Shown one piece after another: positions 8,941 to 17,159 of a stretch of DNA of 64,000 nt. Every line of letters begins with the position of its first letter. Position 1 is the stretch's first letter. The position numbers were made by a program, and so were the translations under genes. The stretch is from contig JAFKGQ010000012.1 in the NCBI GenBank assembly GCA_017307755.1, forward strand, positions 62,001-126,000, written 5' to 3'. Source of the stretch: Chitinophagaceae bacterium (GTDB taxonomy: Bacteria; Bacteroidota; Bacteroidia; Chitinophagales; Chitinophagaceae). The notes below the pieces were generated by a model. That model did not search any database. It saw only the letters and a list, made by a program, of their open reading frames with translations, and was not told the origin of the DNA.

Positions 8941-10668
8941 ATGAAAAAAATGAAAAACGTAAGATATATCACCGGGTTTGTTGCCTTTCTCAGCCTGGCC
9001 CAATTCTCCTGTACAAAAAAGGAATTTGCTAAACTAAACACCGACCCGGATATACTGGGATCCGCGCCTCCGCCGGCACTCTTTCTATCTGCGACCTTGT
9101 ACACGCAAAACAGCGTCGAATACTTTTATGATCTGAACCGCTTTATCTTTCCTGTAGCACAGATCTTTACCAATTCCTCAAAAAGGGTGTCTGCGAGTAC
9201 CTTAACGGAAGGCAATTCATTGCAGTATCGTTATAATGATTTTTTTGTTGCCAGCACCACCAATGGTGTGGGTAATTATCTGACAGATGCGGAAAGACAA
9301 TATGATACGCTGGCGGCCGATGTCCGTGCGGCCCGTGCATCCTGGGTGCCTATCTTTCATATCCTGAAAGCCTATTATGCTTTTTATGTCTCAGACGTGT
9401 ATGGCAGCATCGCCTATACACAGGCGTTCAAGGCAAAGGAAGGAATATTGCGTCCTACGTATGATCCCCAGCAAGCTCTTTTTGATACCCTGGATGCCCA
9501 GCTAAAGAGGGCGGTGGCTGCTTTGAAGGCGGCGAATGCGTCATCTTCGCAAGTGTTACTGGGCAACTACGATCTTTATTATGGCGACAGGGCCGATGTG
9601 CTTTTAAAATGGATAAAGGCTGCCAATTCCCTCCGTCTGAAAATAGCCATGCGGCTGATGAAACGGGATGCCGGCAAGATGGCCTCCATCGCCAATGAGG
9701 TCCTTACCGACGACGTAGGTGTGATGGCTTCCAACGACGACAGCTGGCTTTTCCAACCGAACAGTTCCTATACGGGCGGCGCAGGTGGCAATTGGGATCC
9801 CTTCAGCGGAGGTAATGGCGGAAAAGGTATCAAAGGAACCATTGACTTTATGTGGAATAACAGTGATCCCCGCATCCACCTGTTCTATAAAGTCAACAAC
9901 TATACCCAGGCCAATATCAATGTGGCTATCGATTCCAACAAACTGGTTCATGGTACTATTCAACCTGCCCGACGTTATGTAGGCTCCTATGCCAGCCTGG
10001 GCCCCGCTACCAGCCGGCTGGATACTACTATCAGGGTAAACGGTGATCTTACCATGGATACCTTGTCCTCCATCCAAGACAGGTTGATCTCTCCGGGGAA
10101 TAGGGATTCCCTCGGCAATAGCGGCACTGGCCGTGCTACTTTTATCCTTATCTCCTATGCAGATGTATGCTTTATGCGTGCCGAACTGGCTGCCAGAGGG
10201 GTGACTACAGAGAATGCCCAGACATTGTACGAAGCCGGCATCACTGCCAGCATCAATATGTACAATGATATCGCAGCATTGTCAAAGGTCGCTCATTGGG
10301 GATACAGACCCGTCGCCGGCACTGAGATCTCCAACTATCTGACCTCCCCCGATGTAAAATACAACGCGGCAAAGGCCCTTGAGCAGGTAACCACGCAGGC
10401 ATATATCAATTTCTTCCTGCAGCCTAACGAGGCATGGGCCTTGTACAAGCGTACGGGTTACCCCAATACTACTACGGCGCTGGTATATGAAACTTTTATG
10501 ATCCAGGGTTCAGTTGCTCCCTACCCCCGCAGGGCGACGATCAACTACCCTACCGAGTCGGATGACAACTATGCCAATAAAAAAGCAGCCATCGACGCGA
10601 TGACCGCCGACCCGGACTTTGGTGTTCCCGCCGACAATACGGGACGTGTATGGTGGGATAAAAAATAG
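8941..10668 (+). CDS. SusD-like (SusD/RagB family 2) substrate-binding lipoprotein
   Basis: This surface lipoprotein is the lid of the SusC transporter and binds the incoming glycan. The N-terminus has a lipoprotein signal with the lipobox-like AQFSC (FLSLAQFSCTKK), giving the lipidated Cys in the mid-20s. NTDPD and the APPPALFLSATLY segment follow, typical of the SusD-like_2 branch. The rest is alpha-helical TPR-like with the usual LKWIKAANSLRLKIAMRL helix. It has 575 residues, a normal length. ATG 8941 is used because it gives the proper basic n-region; an in-frame start a few codons earlier also exists. It follows susC by 10 bases and ends just before a strong terminator. Confidence 0.94.
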   Translation: MKKMKNVRYITGFVAFLSLAQFSCTKKEFAKLNTDPDILGSAPPPALFLSATLYTQNSVEYFYDLNRFIFPVAQIFTNSSKRVSASTLTEGNSLQYRYNDFFVASTTNGVGNYLTDAERQYDTLAADVRAARASWVPIFHILKAYYAFYVSDVYGSIAYTQAFKAKEGILRPTYDPQQALFDTLDAQLKRAVAALKAANASSSQVLLGNYDLYYGDRADVLLKWIKAANSLRLKIAMRLMKRDAGKMASIANEVLTDDVGVMASNDDSWLFQPNSSYTGGAGGNWDPFSGGNGGKGIKGTIDFMWNNSDPRIHLFYKVNNYTQANINVAIDSNKLVHGTIQPARRYVGSYASLGPATSRLDTTIRVNGDLTMDTLSSIQDRLISPGNRDSLGNSGTGRATFILISYADVCFMRAELAARGVTTENAQTLYEAGITASINMYNDIAALSKVAHWGYRPVAGTEISNYLTSPDVKYNAAKALEQVTTQAYINFFLQPNEAWALYKRTGYPNTTTALVYETFMIQGSVAPYPRRATINYPTESDDNYANKKAAIDAMTADPDFGVPADNTGRVWWDKK

Positions 10669-10695
10669 TTTTACTTTTACACATGAGGAACCTCC

Positions 10696-10723
10696 GACCC
10701 CCGGCGCCTGCCGGGGGTCTTTT
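10696..10723 (+). terminator. Intrinsic terminator after susCD
   Basis: A perfect 10-bp stem GACCCCCGGC / GCCGGGGGTC with the four-base loop GCCT is followed by TTTT. It lies 28 bases after the susD stop and 7 bases before the next start codon. It should end the ROK/susCD transcript or limit read-through into the redoxin gene. Confidence 0.9.
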
Positions 10724-10729
10724 CAAGAA

Positions 10730-11263
10730 ATGATGAGATGGATCAACATATTGCTGCTGACTTGCGTAACATTACACGCTACTGCCGCGACAGACACACT
10801 CCCTGGTCTGCACTTTTTCGGCAGACAGCAATATTTTGTCGTCGTTTTTCTCTCCCCTGAATGCCCCTTAAGCCAGAACTATACTGCCGTCCTTAATAAG
10901 CTATCGGGCGAATACAAAGAGCAGATGGTTTTCTATGGCGTTATTCCCGGCAAAAGCTATACGACGGATGATGTGGAGAAGTTTCGCGACGAATATCATA
11001 TAGGATTTGAACTTTTACGGGATACCCTTTTCCGGCTGACCCGCCGACTAAAAGCGACGACTACACCTCAGGCCTACCTGCTGGATGGGAAAGGCCATAT
11101 ACTGTATGAAGGGCTGATCGACAACTGGGCTGTCTCATTGGGCGTGCAGCGGACGGTGACCACCGAGCACTACCTGCAGACTGCCATCAATGCCAGTCTG
11201 CATCATTTACCCATCACCATCCGGCAAACCCGTCCTGTCGGATGCCTGATCAATACGAAATGA
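10730..11263 (+). CDS. Secreted thioredoxin/redoxin-like protein with CPLS active site
   Basis: The 177-residue protein has a signal peptide (MMRWINILLLTCVTLHATA) and a thioredoxin-like fold. The segment VVVFLSPECPLSQNY places a Cys at the peroxidatic/thioredoxin position. The usual second Cys of CxxC is Ser, so it is a CxxS variant, and the only other mature Cys is near the C-terminus (VGCLINTK). The TTTPQAYLLDGKGHILYEG stretch is the cis-Pro strand. It is expected to be periplasmic. Two start codons, 10730 and 10733, are adjacent. It is followed by 4 bases and then a cytochrome c/copper monooxygenase-like gene, so it probably serves redox handling or maturation of that partner. That link is inferred from position only. 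Confidence 0.82.
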   Translation: MMRWINILLLTCVTLHATAATDTLPGLHFFGRQQYFVVVFLSPECPLSQNYTAVLNKLSGEYKEQMVFYGVIPGKSYTTDDVEKFRDEYHIGFELLRDTLFRLTRRLKATTTPQAYLLDGKGHILYEGLIDNWAVSLGVQRTVTTEHYLQTAINASLHHLPITIRQTRPVGCLINTK

Positions 11264-11267
11264 GCCT

Positions 11268-12581
11268 ATGAAGAGCTACTCCCACCGGCTATTGTCTTGT
11301 TTTGTGTTACTGGTTTCTCTTAGGCTGGCGGCACAGAAGCCTACCTGGTCAAAAGATATCGCACCTATCATTACTGCCCGCTGTGCCGTTTGTCATCACA
11401 AAGGCACCAGCGCTCCTTTCAATCTGCTGACATATGAGGACGCGGCTAGACGAGCGTCTTTTATAAAAAGAGTGGTGCAGGAAGGCTATATGCCTCCATG
11501 GAAGGCAGACCCTCATTATGTATCATTCGCCAATGAGCGGATACTTACTCCGCAGGAGAAAAAAATGATCGTGGATTGGGTGGATGCCGGTATTCCCCAG
11601 GGCGAAAAGACGGCGACGCCTGCGGCTCCTGTTATCGAGGGTACCCGTCTGGGGCGTAAGCCGGACCTGGTGATCGCCCTAAAAAAGCCCTTCCTTGTCA
11701 AAGGGGACAACCAGGAGCGCTTTGTCGTGTTCTGTCTACCGTATGAACTGCCTGAAGAAAGGAATGTGGCGGCCATCGAGTTCAGTGCCGACAATTATAA
11801 ACTGATACACCACGTAAACTTCGGTTTTCATGCCACTTTCCCCGGGGCAGGCCGGCTGGACTTGCCGGAATATGTGGACCTGTTGAATGACCCTGGTAAA
11901 TATGCCAATTACAACATGCTATCGGAAAGACTGGTGTATTATTCCGGCTGGATACCCGGTGCGACCTATGAAAGCTATCCGGGGAACATGGGATGGGTGC
12001 TACCGAAAAGAGGGATGGTCCTGCTGTATATGCATTATGCCCCCTCCCCGGTGGACAGGGAGATCAGCGGAGAAGTACATATTTTTTTTAAGGAGCAGCC
12101 TATCGAAAGGATGATCAGCGTAGTGAACATCGGTACAGGGGGTAAAGGCGATATAGATCCTCCGCTGGTGATACCGCCGGATTCTATTATGACAGTGAAA
12201 GCCCGTATCGTCACCCGGCAGGATCAATCCATTCTTTTTGCCTGGCCGCACATGCATCTGCTGGGAAAATCGATGAAGGCTTATGCGGTAACACCCGCAA
12301 AAGACACTGTCCGTCTGATCTACATCCCCCAATGGGATTTCAATTGGCAGGACATCTATCAGTATCCTCACCTGGTGAAGATACCTGCCGGCTCTGTGAT
12401 CACGGTAGAGGCGACTTATGACAATACGAAGGATAATCCCCGAAACCCGTTCAGTCCTCCGCGTACGATTACTTCTGATCAGAACCTGGTGATGAAGACC
12501 ACGGATGAGATGTTGAATTTGCTGCTGATCTATCTGCCGTATCAGCAGGGAGATGAGTCGGTGGTCTTATCCACGCCTTAA
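11268..12581 (+). CDS. c-type cytochrome fused to copper type II (PHM-like) monooxygenase domain
   Basis: A signal peptide (cleaved near AAQ) precedes a small cytochrome c domain with one haem site, Cys39-Ala-Val-Cys42-His43. The C-terminal part resembles the copper type II ascorbate-dependent monooxygenase fold of peptidylglycine hydroxylase. All six copper ligands appear present: His181, His182 and His256 for the first copper, and His328, His330 (HMH) and Met415 (TTDEM) for the second. Ligand spacing is close to the animal enzyme. It should be periplasmic, with the haem feeding electrons to the copper site. Substrate is unknown. It is 4 bases after the redoxin-like gene, likely the same operon, and nearly abuts the convergent deacetylase gene. 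Confidence 0.85.
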   Translation: MKSYSHRLLSCFVLLVSLRLAAQKPTWSKDIAPIITARCAVCHHKGTSAPFNLLTYEDAARRASFIKRVVQEGYMPPWKADPHYVSFANERILTPQEKKMIVDWVDAGIPQGEKTATPAAPVIEGTRLGRKPDLVIALKKPFLVKGDNQERFVVFCLPYELPEERNVAAIEFSADNYKLIHHVNFGFHATFPGAGRLDLPEYVDLLNDPGKYANYNMLSERLVYYSGWIPGATYESYPGNMGWVLPKRGMVLLYMHYAPSPVDREISGEVHIFFKEQPIERMISVVNIGTGGKGDIDPPLVIPPDSIMTVKARIVTRQDQSILFAWPHMHLLGKSMKAYAVTPAKDTVRLIYIPQWDFNWQDIYQYPHLVKIPAGSVITVEATYDNTKDNPRNPFSPPRTITSDQNLVMKTTDEMLNLLLIYLPYQQGDESVVLSTP

Positions 12582-12589
12582 AAGATATC

Positions 12590-13471
12590 TTATTTAAACG
12601 AGCTGTGTATCGCCGCATTAAACGTCTTCATGCTCCATCCACCCGCCACGATGATACGGCGGATGCACATCAATGGGTCTGTATCATCCCTGTGATCGGC
12701 CAGTCCAAAGGCTGCGACAAAACCTCTCTTTCTGAGCTCGGGGAAAGCCTGGCGGTTCCACAGACCAAAGGGATAAGCGAAATAACGGATAGGCGCCCCT
12801 GTGATAGCCTCCAGCTGCTTGGTAGGTTTATCGATCTGGATCTCCCAATCCTTGCCCTGGTATTTTTTTACGCTATGATGGTCCCAGGTATGGCTGCCGA
12901 TGACATTGCCGGCATTATATAGTTCTTTCACCTGGTCTTTGCTCATATAATGGGGCAGACGGCCCAGCGTGACGGTCATGACGAAGTATACGGCCTTGAA
13001 GTTGTATTTCTTCAGCTCCGGATAGGCGACGGTATAATGGTCTTCATCATTGTCGTCAAAAGTGAGCATGACCGGCTTTTCCGGCAGGGGGGCTCCCGTG
13101 GTGAGATAGGCGTAGAGTTGATCGGGCAGGACCGTATGATAACCGCTGTCGTGCAGCATTTTCATCTGCTGACGAAAGTCGGCGATGGGCATGATATAAT
13201 CCTTGGCTGACCTGGAATCTGTAGGCTTCCAGTCGCGGATCTGGTGATAGCAGAGAATGGGCACTTCTTTCCGGCCCAGAATGACCGATGGAGGAGGGAG
13301 CTTACCGCCTGGCACCGGGGTGTGGGTACCGGTGGTATCGGCGCCATCCGTAGGTTTTGCGGCTGCGGCGCCGCCGGCAACTGCTGCATGTTTGGGATCA
13401 GGAGACGACCCGCAGGCTGAAAAAGTAAGACATAATACGCCGAGGCACAGACCAACAAGATTTTTTGTCAT
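12590..13471 (-). CDS. Polysaccharide deacetylase family lipoprotein
   Basis: This NodB-type carbohydrate esterase is predicted to remove N- or O-acetyl groups from a glycan. The 293 residues start with a lipoprotein signal (LTFSAC, lipidated Cys20). A low-complexity Ala/Pro/Thr linker follows to about residue 60, then the catalytic domain with TFDD (137-140) and HTWDH (194-198). These supply the metal-binding Asp and His residues. It is probably anchored in the periplasm or on the outer membrane. Upstream lies a strongly structured leader with an intrinsic-terminator-like hairpin, so expression may be attenuated. It converges with the cytochrome gene, leaving 8 bases between stops. Confidence 0.92.
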   Translation of the reverse strand: MTKNLVGLCLGVLCLTFSACGSSPDPKHAAVAGGAAAAKPTDGADTTGTHTPVPGGKLPPPSVILGRKEVPILCYHQIRDWKPTDSRSAKDYIMPIADFRQQMKMLHDSGYHTVLPDQLYAYLTTGAPLPEKPVMLTFDDNDEDHYTVAYPELKKYNFKAVYFVMTVTLGRLPHYMSKDQVKELYNAGNVIGSHTWDHHSVKKYQGKDWEIQIDKPTKQLEAITGAPIRYFAYPFGLWNRQAFPELRKRGFVAAFGLADHRDDTDPLMCIRRIIVAGGWSMKTFNAAIHSSFK

Positions 13472-13486
13472 AGATGTTTGATTTGC

Positions 13487-13574
13487 GCACAGGATATGGC
13501 CTTTTCTAAAAAATTAGCCCATCTCCTGTGCACGTCTAATGATGGGCCTTCGGCCAGCGGACCTGTAGTCCGCT
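13487..13574 (-). promoter_or_regulatory. Structured leader with terminator-like hairpin ahead of the deacetylase gene
   Basis: Read on the minus strand there are three hairpins in a row. The first is AGCGGAC/GTCCGCT (13556-13574, 5-nt loop). The second is a short GGCC-GAA-GGCC (13545-13555). The third is GCCCATC/GATGGGC (13517-13547) followed by TAATTTTTT (13508-13516). The 17-nt loop of the third contains GCACAGGA, exactly complementary to TCCTGTGC at 13487-13494, between the T-run and the start codon. Two mutually affecting folds or a pseudoknot are therefore possible. It may simply be the fRMsr terminator, since that gene ends 50 bases upstream. Confidence 0.5.
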
Positions 13575-13623
13575 TTGAATGATGTTATTTTATTAACGGA
13601 CCTTATATTAAGATTATTTCAAC

Positions 13624-14109
13624 TTAGAAAACATTTACTCCGGGGATAGCCTTTACCAGCTCTTCCAGCCAGCGTTGGTCTTCCTCATCGAAAGTATTTA
13701 GCGTCACGCTGTCTACGTCCAGCACGCCTACCACTTCCCCGTCATGGAATACAGGCACCACGATCTCGGACTTTGACAGGCTGCTGCAGGCAATATGTCC
13801 CGGGAAGGCTTCCACATCGGGGACGATGAGGGTTCGGGCCTGCTGCCAGCTGGCGCCGCAGACACCTTTTCCTTTCCGTATGCGTGTGCAGGCCACGGGT
13901 CCCTGGAAGGGGCCAACCACCAGCTCGCCGTCCTTTACCATGTAAAAACCGACCCATAGCCAGCCGAATTGCTCTTTCAGTGCGGCGGCGATATTCGCCA
14001 GGTTGGCTACAGCATCCTTTTCCCCTTCGATAACTGCCCTGACCTGGGGAAGGAGAGCGGCATATTGCTCTGCCTTGGTTCCGGTGGCGATGTTAAGATC
14101 TTCTGACAT
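13624..14109 (-). CDS. Free methionine-(R)-sulfoxide reductase (GAF domain, YebR/fRMsr type)
   Basis: The 161-residue single GAF domain protein reduces free L-methionine-(R)-sulfoxide using thioredoxin. The three family cysteines are present: Cys74 (PVACTRI), Cys84 (GKGVCG) and Cys108 (HIACSS). Their spacing equals that of the E. coli enzyme. FGWLWVGFYMV and GVLDVDS mark the GAF fold. There is no signal peptide, so it is cytoplasmic. It starts at ATG 14109, divergent from the Rieske gene with 83 bases between. A peptide methionine sulfoxide reductase also occurs in this window, at 39.2 kb. Confidence 0.94.
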   Translation of the reverse strand: MSEDLNIATGTKAEQYAALLPQVRAVIEGEKDAVANLANIAAALKEQFGWLWVGFYMVKDGELVVGPFQGPVACTRIRKGKGVCGASWQQARTLIVPDVEAFPGHIACSSLSKSEIVVPVFHDGEVVGVLDVDSVTLNTFDEEDQRWLEELVKAIPGVNVF

Positions 14110-14192
14110 GGTGAGTCGATTTGCGGGTGTAATTGCGATCTTCTTGCGGGGGCAAATTTACGGTCTTATATTACATGCTCAACGCTCTTTTT

Positions 14193-15275
14193 ATGCCCAG
14201 ATTTACAATCGACCCGGATATCGCCCAGGCCAGGACACCTGACACCGGATTGTATAATGATCCAGCCCTTTTTGAGGCGGGAAAAGAAAAGATCTTTGCG
14301 CCCAGCTGGCAATTTGTAGGTAGCACGGACCTTGTAAAAGACCCCGGCGAGGCATACCCATTGACCTTATTGGAGCATTATCTTGATGAGCCGTTGGTAT
14401 TGGTGCGGGATAAGGAAGAAAATTGCAGGCTGCTGTCCAATGTCTGCACCCATCGGGGGAATCTTCTTGTTCATGAGCCTTGTAAAATAAATCATCTCCG
14501 CTGCCGCTATCACGGACGTTTGTTTCACCCGGACGGAAGGTTTCTCTCCATGCCCGAATTCAAGGAAGTAAAGGATTTTCCCGGGAAGAACGACGATCTG
14601 ACCTCGCTGCCTCTTTTCAGGTGGGGGAAATGGCTATTCTCATCCCTTGATCCCCGGATCCGTGCGGAGCTTTTTTTGCAGGAGATGATGGACAGGCTGC
14701 ACTGGCTTCCACTGGATGATTTTGTTTTTCGCCCCGACCTGTCCAGGGATTTTACGGTCAAGGCGAACTGGGCACTTTATTGCGAGAATTACCTGGAAGG
14801 CTTTCATATCCCCTTTGTCCACGCGGGACTTAATTCCGTGATCGACTTTGGGAATTACACCACTGAATTATTCAGGTATTCCAACCTGCAATTGGGAATT
14901 GCCAAAGATGACGAGGATTGTTTTGACCTGCCTTCCTCTTCTCCCGACTATGGGAAGAAGGTGGCGGCTTACTATTTCTTTATTTTCCCCAACCTGATGA
15001 TGAACTTTTATCCATGGGGGCTGAGCGTAAATATCGTAAAGCCGGTGAGCATTGGCGAGACACGGGTGTCATTTCTCACCTATGTTGCGGACGAGAAAAG
15101 GTACAATTCCGGGGCCGGCTCTGGGCTCGACACGGTGGAAATGGAGGACGAGGAGGTGGTGGAAGCCGTGCAAAAAGGGGTGCGCAGCCGCTTTTATGCA
15201 TATGGACGTTATTCCGTGACCCGGGAGCAGGGAACGCATCATTTTCATCGAATTATGGCTGAATTTATAGGATAA
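14193..15275 (+). CDS. Rieske non-haem iron aromatic-ring-hydroxylating-type oxygenase, alpha subunit
   Basis: The 360-residue protein has a Rieske [2Fe-2S] domain with CTHRG (Cys85, His87) and CRYHG (Cys104, His107). The catalytic domain has the mononuclear iron ligands His205 and His210 in NYLEGFHIPFVH. This is the alpha-subunit layout of ring-hydroxylating dioxygenases, choline/carnitine-type oxygenases and relatives. No beta subunit or reductase lies beside it, so electrons must come from elsewhere. ATG 14193 (MPRFTIDPDI) is preferred to ATG 14175. The substrate cannot be inferred. It is cytoplasmic. Confidence 0.9.
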   Translation: MPRFTIDPDIAQARTPDTGLYNDPALFEAGKEKIFAPSWQFVGSTDLVKDPGEAYPLTLLEHYLDEPLVLVRDKEENCRLLSNVCTHRGNLLVHEPCKINHLRCRYHGRLFHPDGRFLSMPEFKEVKDFPGKNDDLTSLPLFRWGKWLFSSLDPRIRAELFLQEMMDRLHWLPLDDFVFRPDLSRDFTVKANWALYCENYLEGFHIPFVHAGLNSVIDFGNYTTELFRYSNLQLGIAKDDEDCFDLPSSSPDYGKKVAAYYFFIFPNLMMNFYPWGLSVNIVKPVSIGETRVSFLTYVADEKRYNSGAGSGLDTVEMEDEEVVEAVQKGVRSRFYAYGRYSVTREQGTHHFHRIMAEFIG

Positions 15276-15327
15276 GTGGTAGAACGTTAAAGCCCAGAAA
15301 CCTTATCTTGAAGATCAATTGATCAAC

Positions 15328-16653
15328 ATGAGGAAATATTGCTGCCTGTTTCTCCTGCTGTCCTCCCTTTCCTGTTTTTTTTCGACGTCGGCCCAGATAG
15401 CTGTCAGACCACAGCATGGGGGGCAGGATACTTTTTATCTGCTGCGTCCCGACAGGGTATTTGACGGTCAGCAGATGCAGGAAGGCTGGCTGGTATTGGT
15501 ACACAACCATCTTATCGAGGCCGTGGGCGCTCCCGGTCTTGTCAAGGCGCCGCCCGGCGCTATTACCATCGACCTGAAAGGTACGACCCTATTGCCCGGA
15601 CTTATCGAAGGACATAGTCATTTATTCCTCCATCCTTATAATGAAGATTCCTGGAATGACCAGGTGTTAAAAGAGTCCAGGGCCGAACGTCTGGCAAGGG
15701 CAACCGTACATGCCCGTAGAACCTTACTGGCGGGGTTTACCACCGTCCGGGATCTGGGTACGGAGGGCGCCGGGTATGACGATGTTGGTTTGAAGCGGGC
15801 TATTGAAAAGGGTATCATCCCCGGACCCCATATGATCGTCGCCACCAGGGCTATCGTCGCCACTGGCAGCTATGGTCCCAAAGCGCTGAGCTATGACCTG
15901 GAATCTCCTGTCAAGGGGGCGGCGGAGGCCGACGGACGGGACGCCCTTATCCGGGAAATAAGGACGCAGATCGGCAAAGGGGCCGACATTATAAAGATCT
16001 ATGCCGACTACCGGTGGGGGCTCAATAAGAAAGCCGCACCCACCTTCACCGTGGAGGAGCTGAAGACGGCGGTTGAAGCAGCCGGCAGCAGCGGCCGTCC
16101 TGTCGTCGTACATGCCTCAACGATGGAGGGTATGCGTAGGGCAATCCAGGCGGGTGTCGCCACTATCGAACATGGAGATGAAGGTACGGCGGAGATCTTC
16201 GCACAGATGAAAGAAAAGGGTATTGCTTTATGTCCGACACTGGCAGCCGGAGACGCTATCGAACAGTACGACGGCTGGAAGAAAGGGACGGACCCGGACC
16301 CGGATGATATCAAAAAGAAAAAGGCATCTTTTACGGCGGCGCTGGTCTCCGGCGTCACCATCTGTATGGGAGGAGATGTCGGCGTTTACACACATGGGGA
16401 CAATGCACGTGAAATGGAGGCGATGGTAGCATATGGGATGAAGCCCCTGGATGTGTTGCGGTCAGCAACTTCGGTGAATGCCGATGTATTCAGGATCAAT
16501 GGCGCCGTGGGAAGGGTTAAACCGGGCTTACTGGCTGACCTGCTGGTGGTGGAAGGGGATCCAGTGCAAGATATTTCACGGATACGAAAGGTCAAATGGG
16601 TGATGAAGGAAGGGATCATCTATTATCCAGGACTTTCGACGCCTGGTCATTGA
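15328..16653 (+). CDS. Secreted amidohydrolase (imidazolonepropionase-like)
   Basis: This 441-residue metal-dependent hydrolase belongs to the amidohydrolase superfamily and has a signal peptide (cleavage near STSAQ). The metal-binding motif HSH lies in LIEGHSHLF. The later His residues are in VVHAST and TIEHGD, and the catalytic-type Asp is in MGGDVGVYTHGDN. A C-terminal beta sandwich closes the protein (GLLADLLVVEGDP). Periplasmic members of this group act on dipeptides (Xaa-Pro type) or on lactams, but sequence alone does not decide. ATG 15328 gives the correct signal. The last bases overlap the convergent cupin gene by 7. Confidence 0.9.
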   Translation: MRKYCCLFLLLSSLSCFFSTSAQIAVRPQHGGQDTFYLLRPDRVFDGQQMQEGWLVLVHNHLIEAVGAPGLVKAPPGAITIDLKGTTLLPGLIEGHSHLFLHPYNEDSWNDQVLKESRAERLARATVHARRTLLAGFTTVRDLGTEGAGYDDVGLKRAIEKGIIPGPHMIVATRAIVATGSYGPKALSYDLESPVKGAAEADGRDALIREIRTQIGKGADIIKIYADYRWGLNKKAAPTFTVEELKTAVEAAGSSGRPVVVHASTMEGMRRAIQAGVATIEHGDEGTAEIFAQMKEKGIALCPTLAAGDAIEQYDGWKKGTDPDPDDIKKKKASFTAALVSGVTICMGGDVGVYTHGDNAREMEAMVAYGMKPLDVLRSATSVNADVFRINGAVGRVKPGLLADLLVVEGDPVQDISRIRKVKWVMKEGIIYYPGLSTPGH

Positions 16654-17153
16654 CGTGTCAGGCTTTTGATCAATGCTTCGTGTTGAGGGTATTGTTTTAT
16701 CAACATGGCCCTGTCTGCCAGCTCAAATTCCGCGAAATCGAATCCAGGGGATACCGTGCAGCCTACCAACGCATATTCGCTATTTTCCGCAGGTCTGGAG
16801 GCAAACCAGCTGCCTGCGCGTATCAGTACCTGGAAGCTCTCCCCCTTTTCAATATTGGATCCCAGCCGGTGGACGGTGAGGACGCCTGAATGCCCTATCT
16901 CATAAATGAGAAGGGTATCTCCGAAATAGAAATGCCAGAGTTCGTCTGAAGCTATCCGATGGAAGGCGGAGAATTGTCCATCGGCCAGCAAAAAGTAAAT
17001 ACTTGTGGAGATATTGCGGTCACCCTGGAAAAATACAGGCAGGGCTTTTTGGGGGACTTGCAGCTCGGAGCGATAGACCTCCCTGAAAGCGCCTCCTTCG
17101 ACATGTGAGGTCAGTTGCAATTGCCGGATCCAATAAGCAGCGTTTGGTCGCAT
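16647..17153 (-). CDS. Cupin domain protein, DUF985 family
   Basis: The 168-residue cytoplasmic protein has one cupin beta barrel of the DUF985 (cupin_5) type. It shows the family features WIRQLQL near the N-terminus, HVEGGAFREVYRS, SAFHRIASDELWHFYFGD and GCTVSPGFDFAEFEL near the end. Members are widespread with no settled activity; a metal site formed by the His and Glu of the FHR..DELWH region is likely. It converges with the amidohydrolase gene (7-base overlap). Its start lies 6 bases from the stop of the HU/SPOR gene on the same strand, so the two may be co-transcribed. Confidence 0.9.
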   Translation of the reverse strand: MRPNAAYWIRQLQLTSHVEGGAFREVYRSELQVPQKALPVFFQGDRNISTSIYFLLADGQFSAFHRIASDELWHFYFGDTLLIYEIGHSGVLTVHRLGSNIEKGESFQVLIRAGSWFASRPAENSEYALVGCTVSPGFDFAEFELADRAMLIKQYPQHEALIKSLTRQ

Positions 17154-17159
17154 AAAAGA

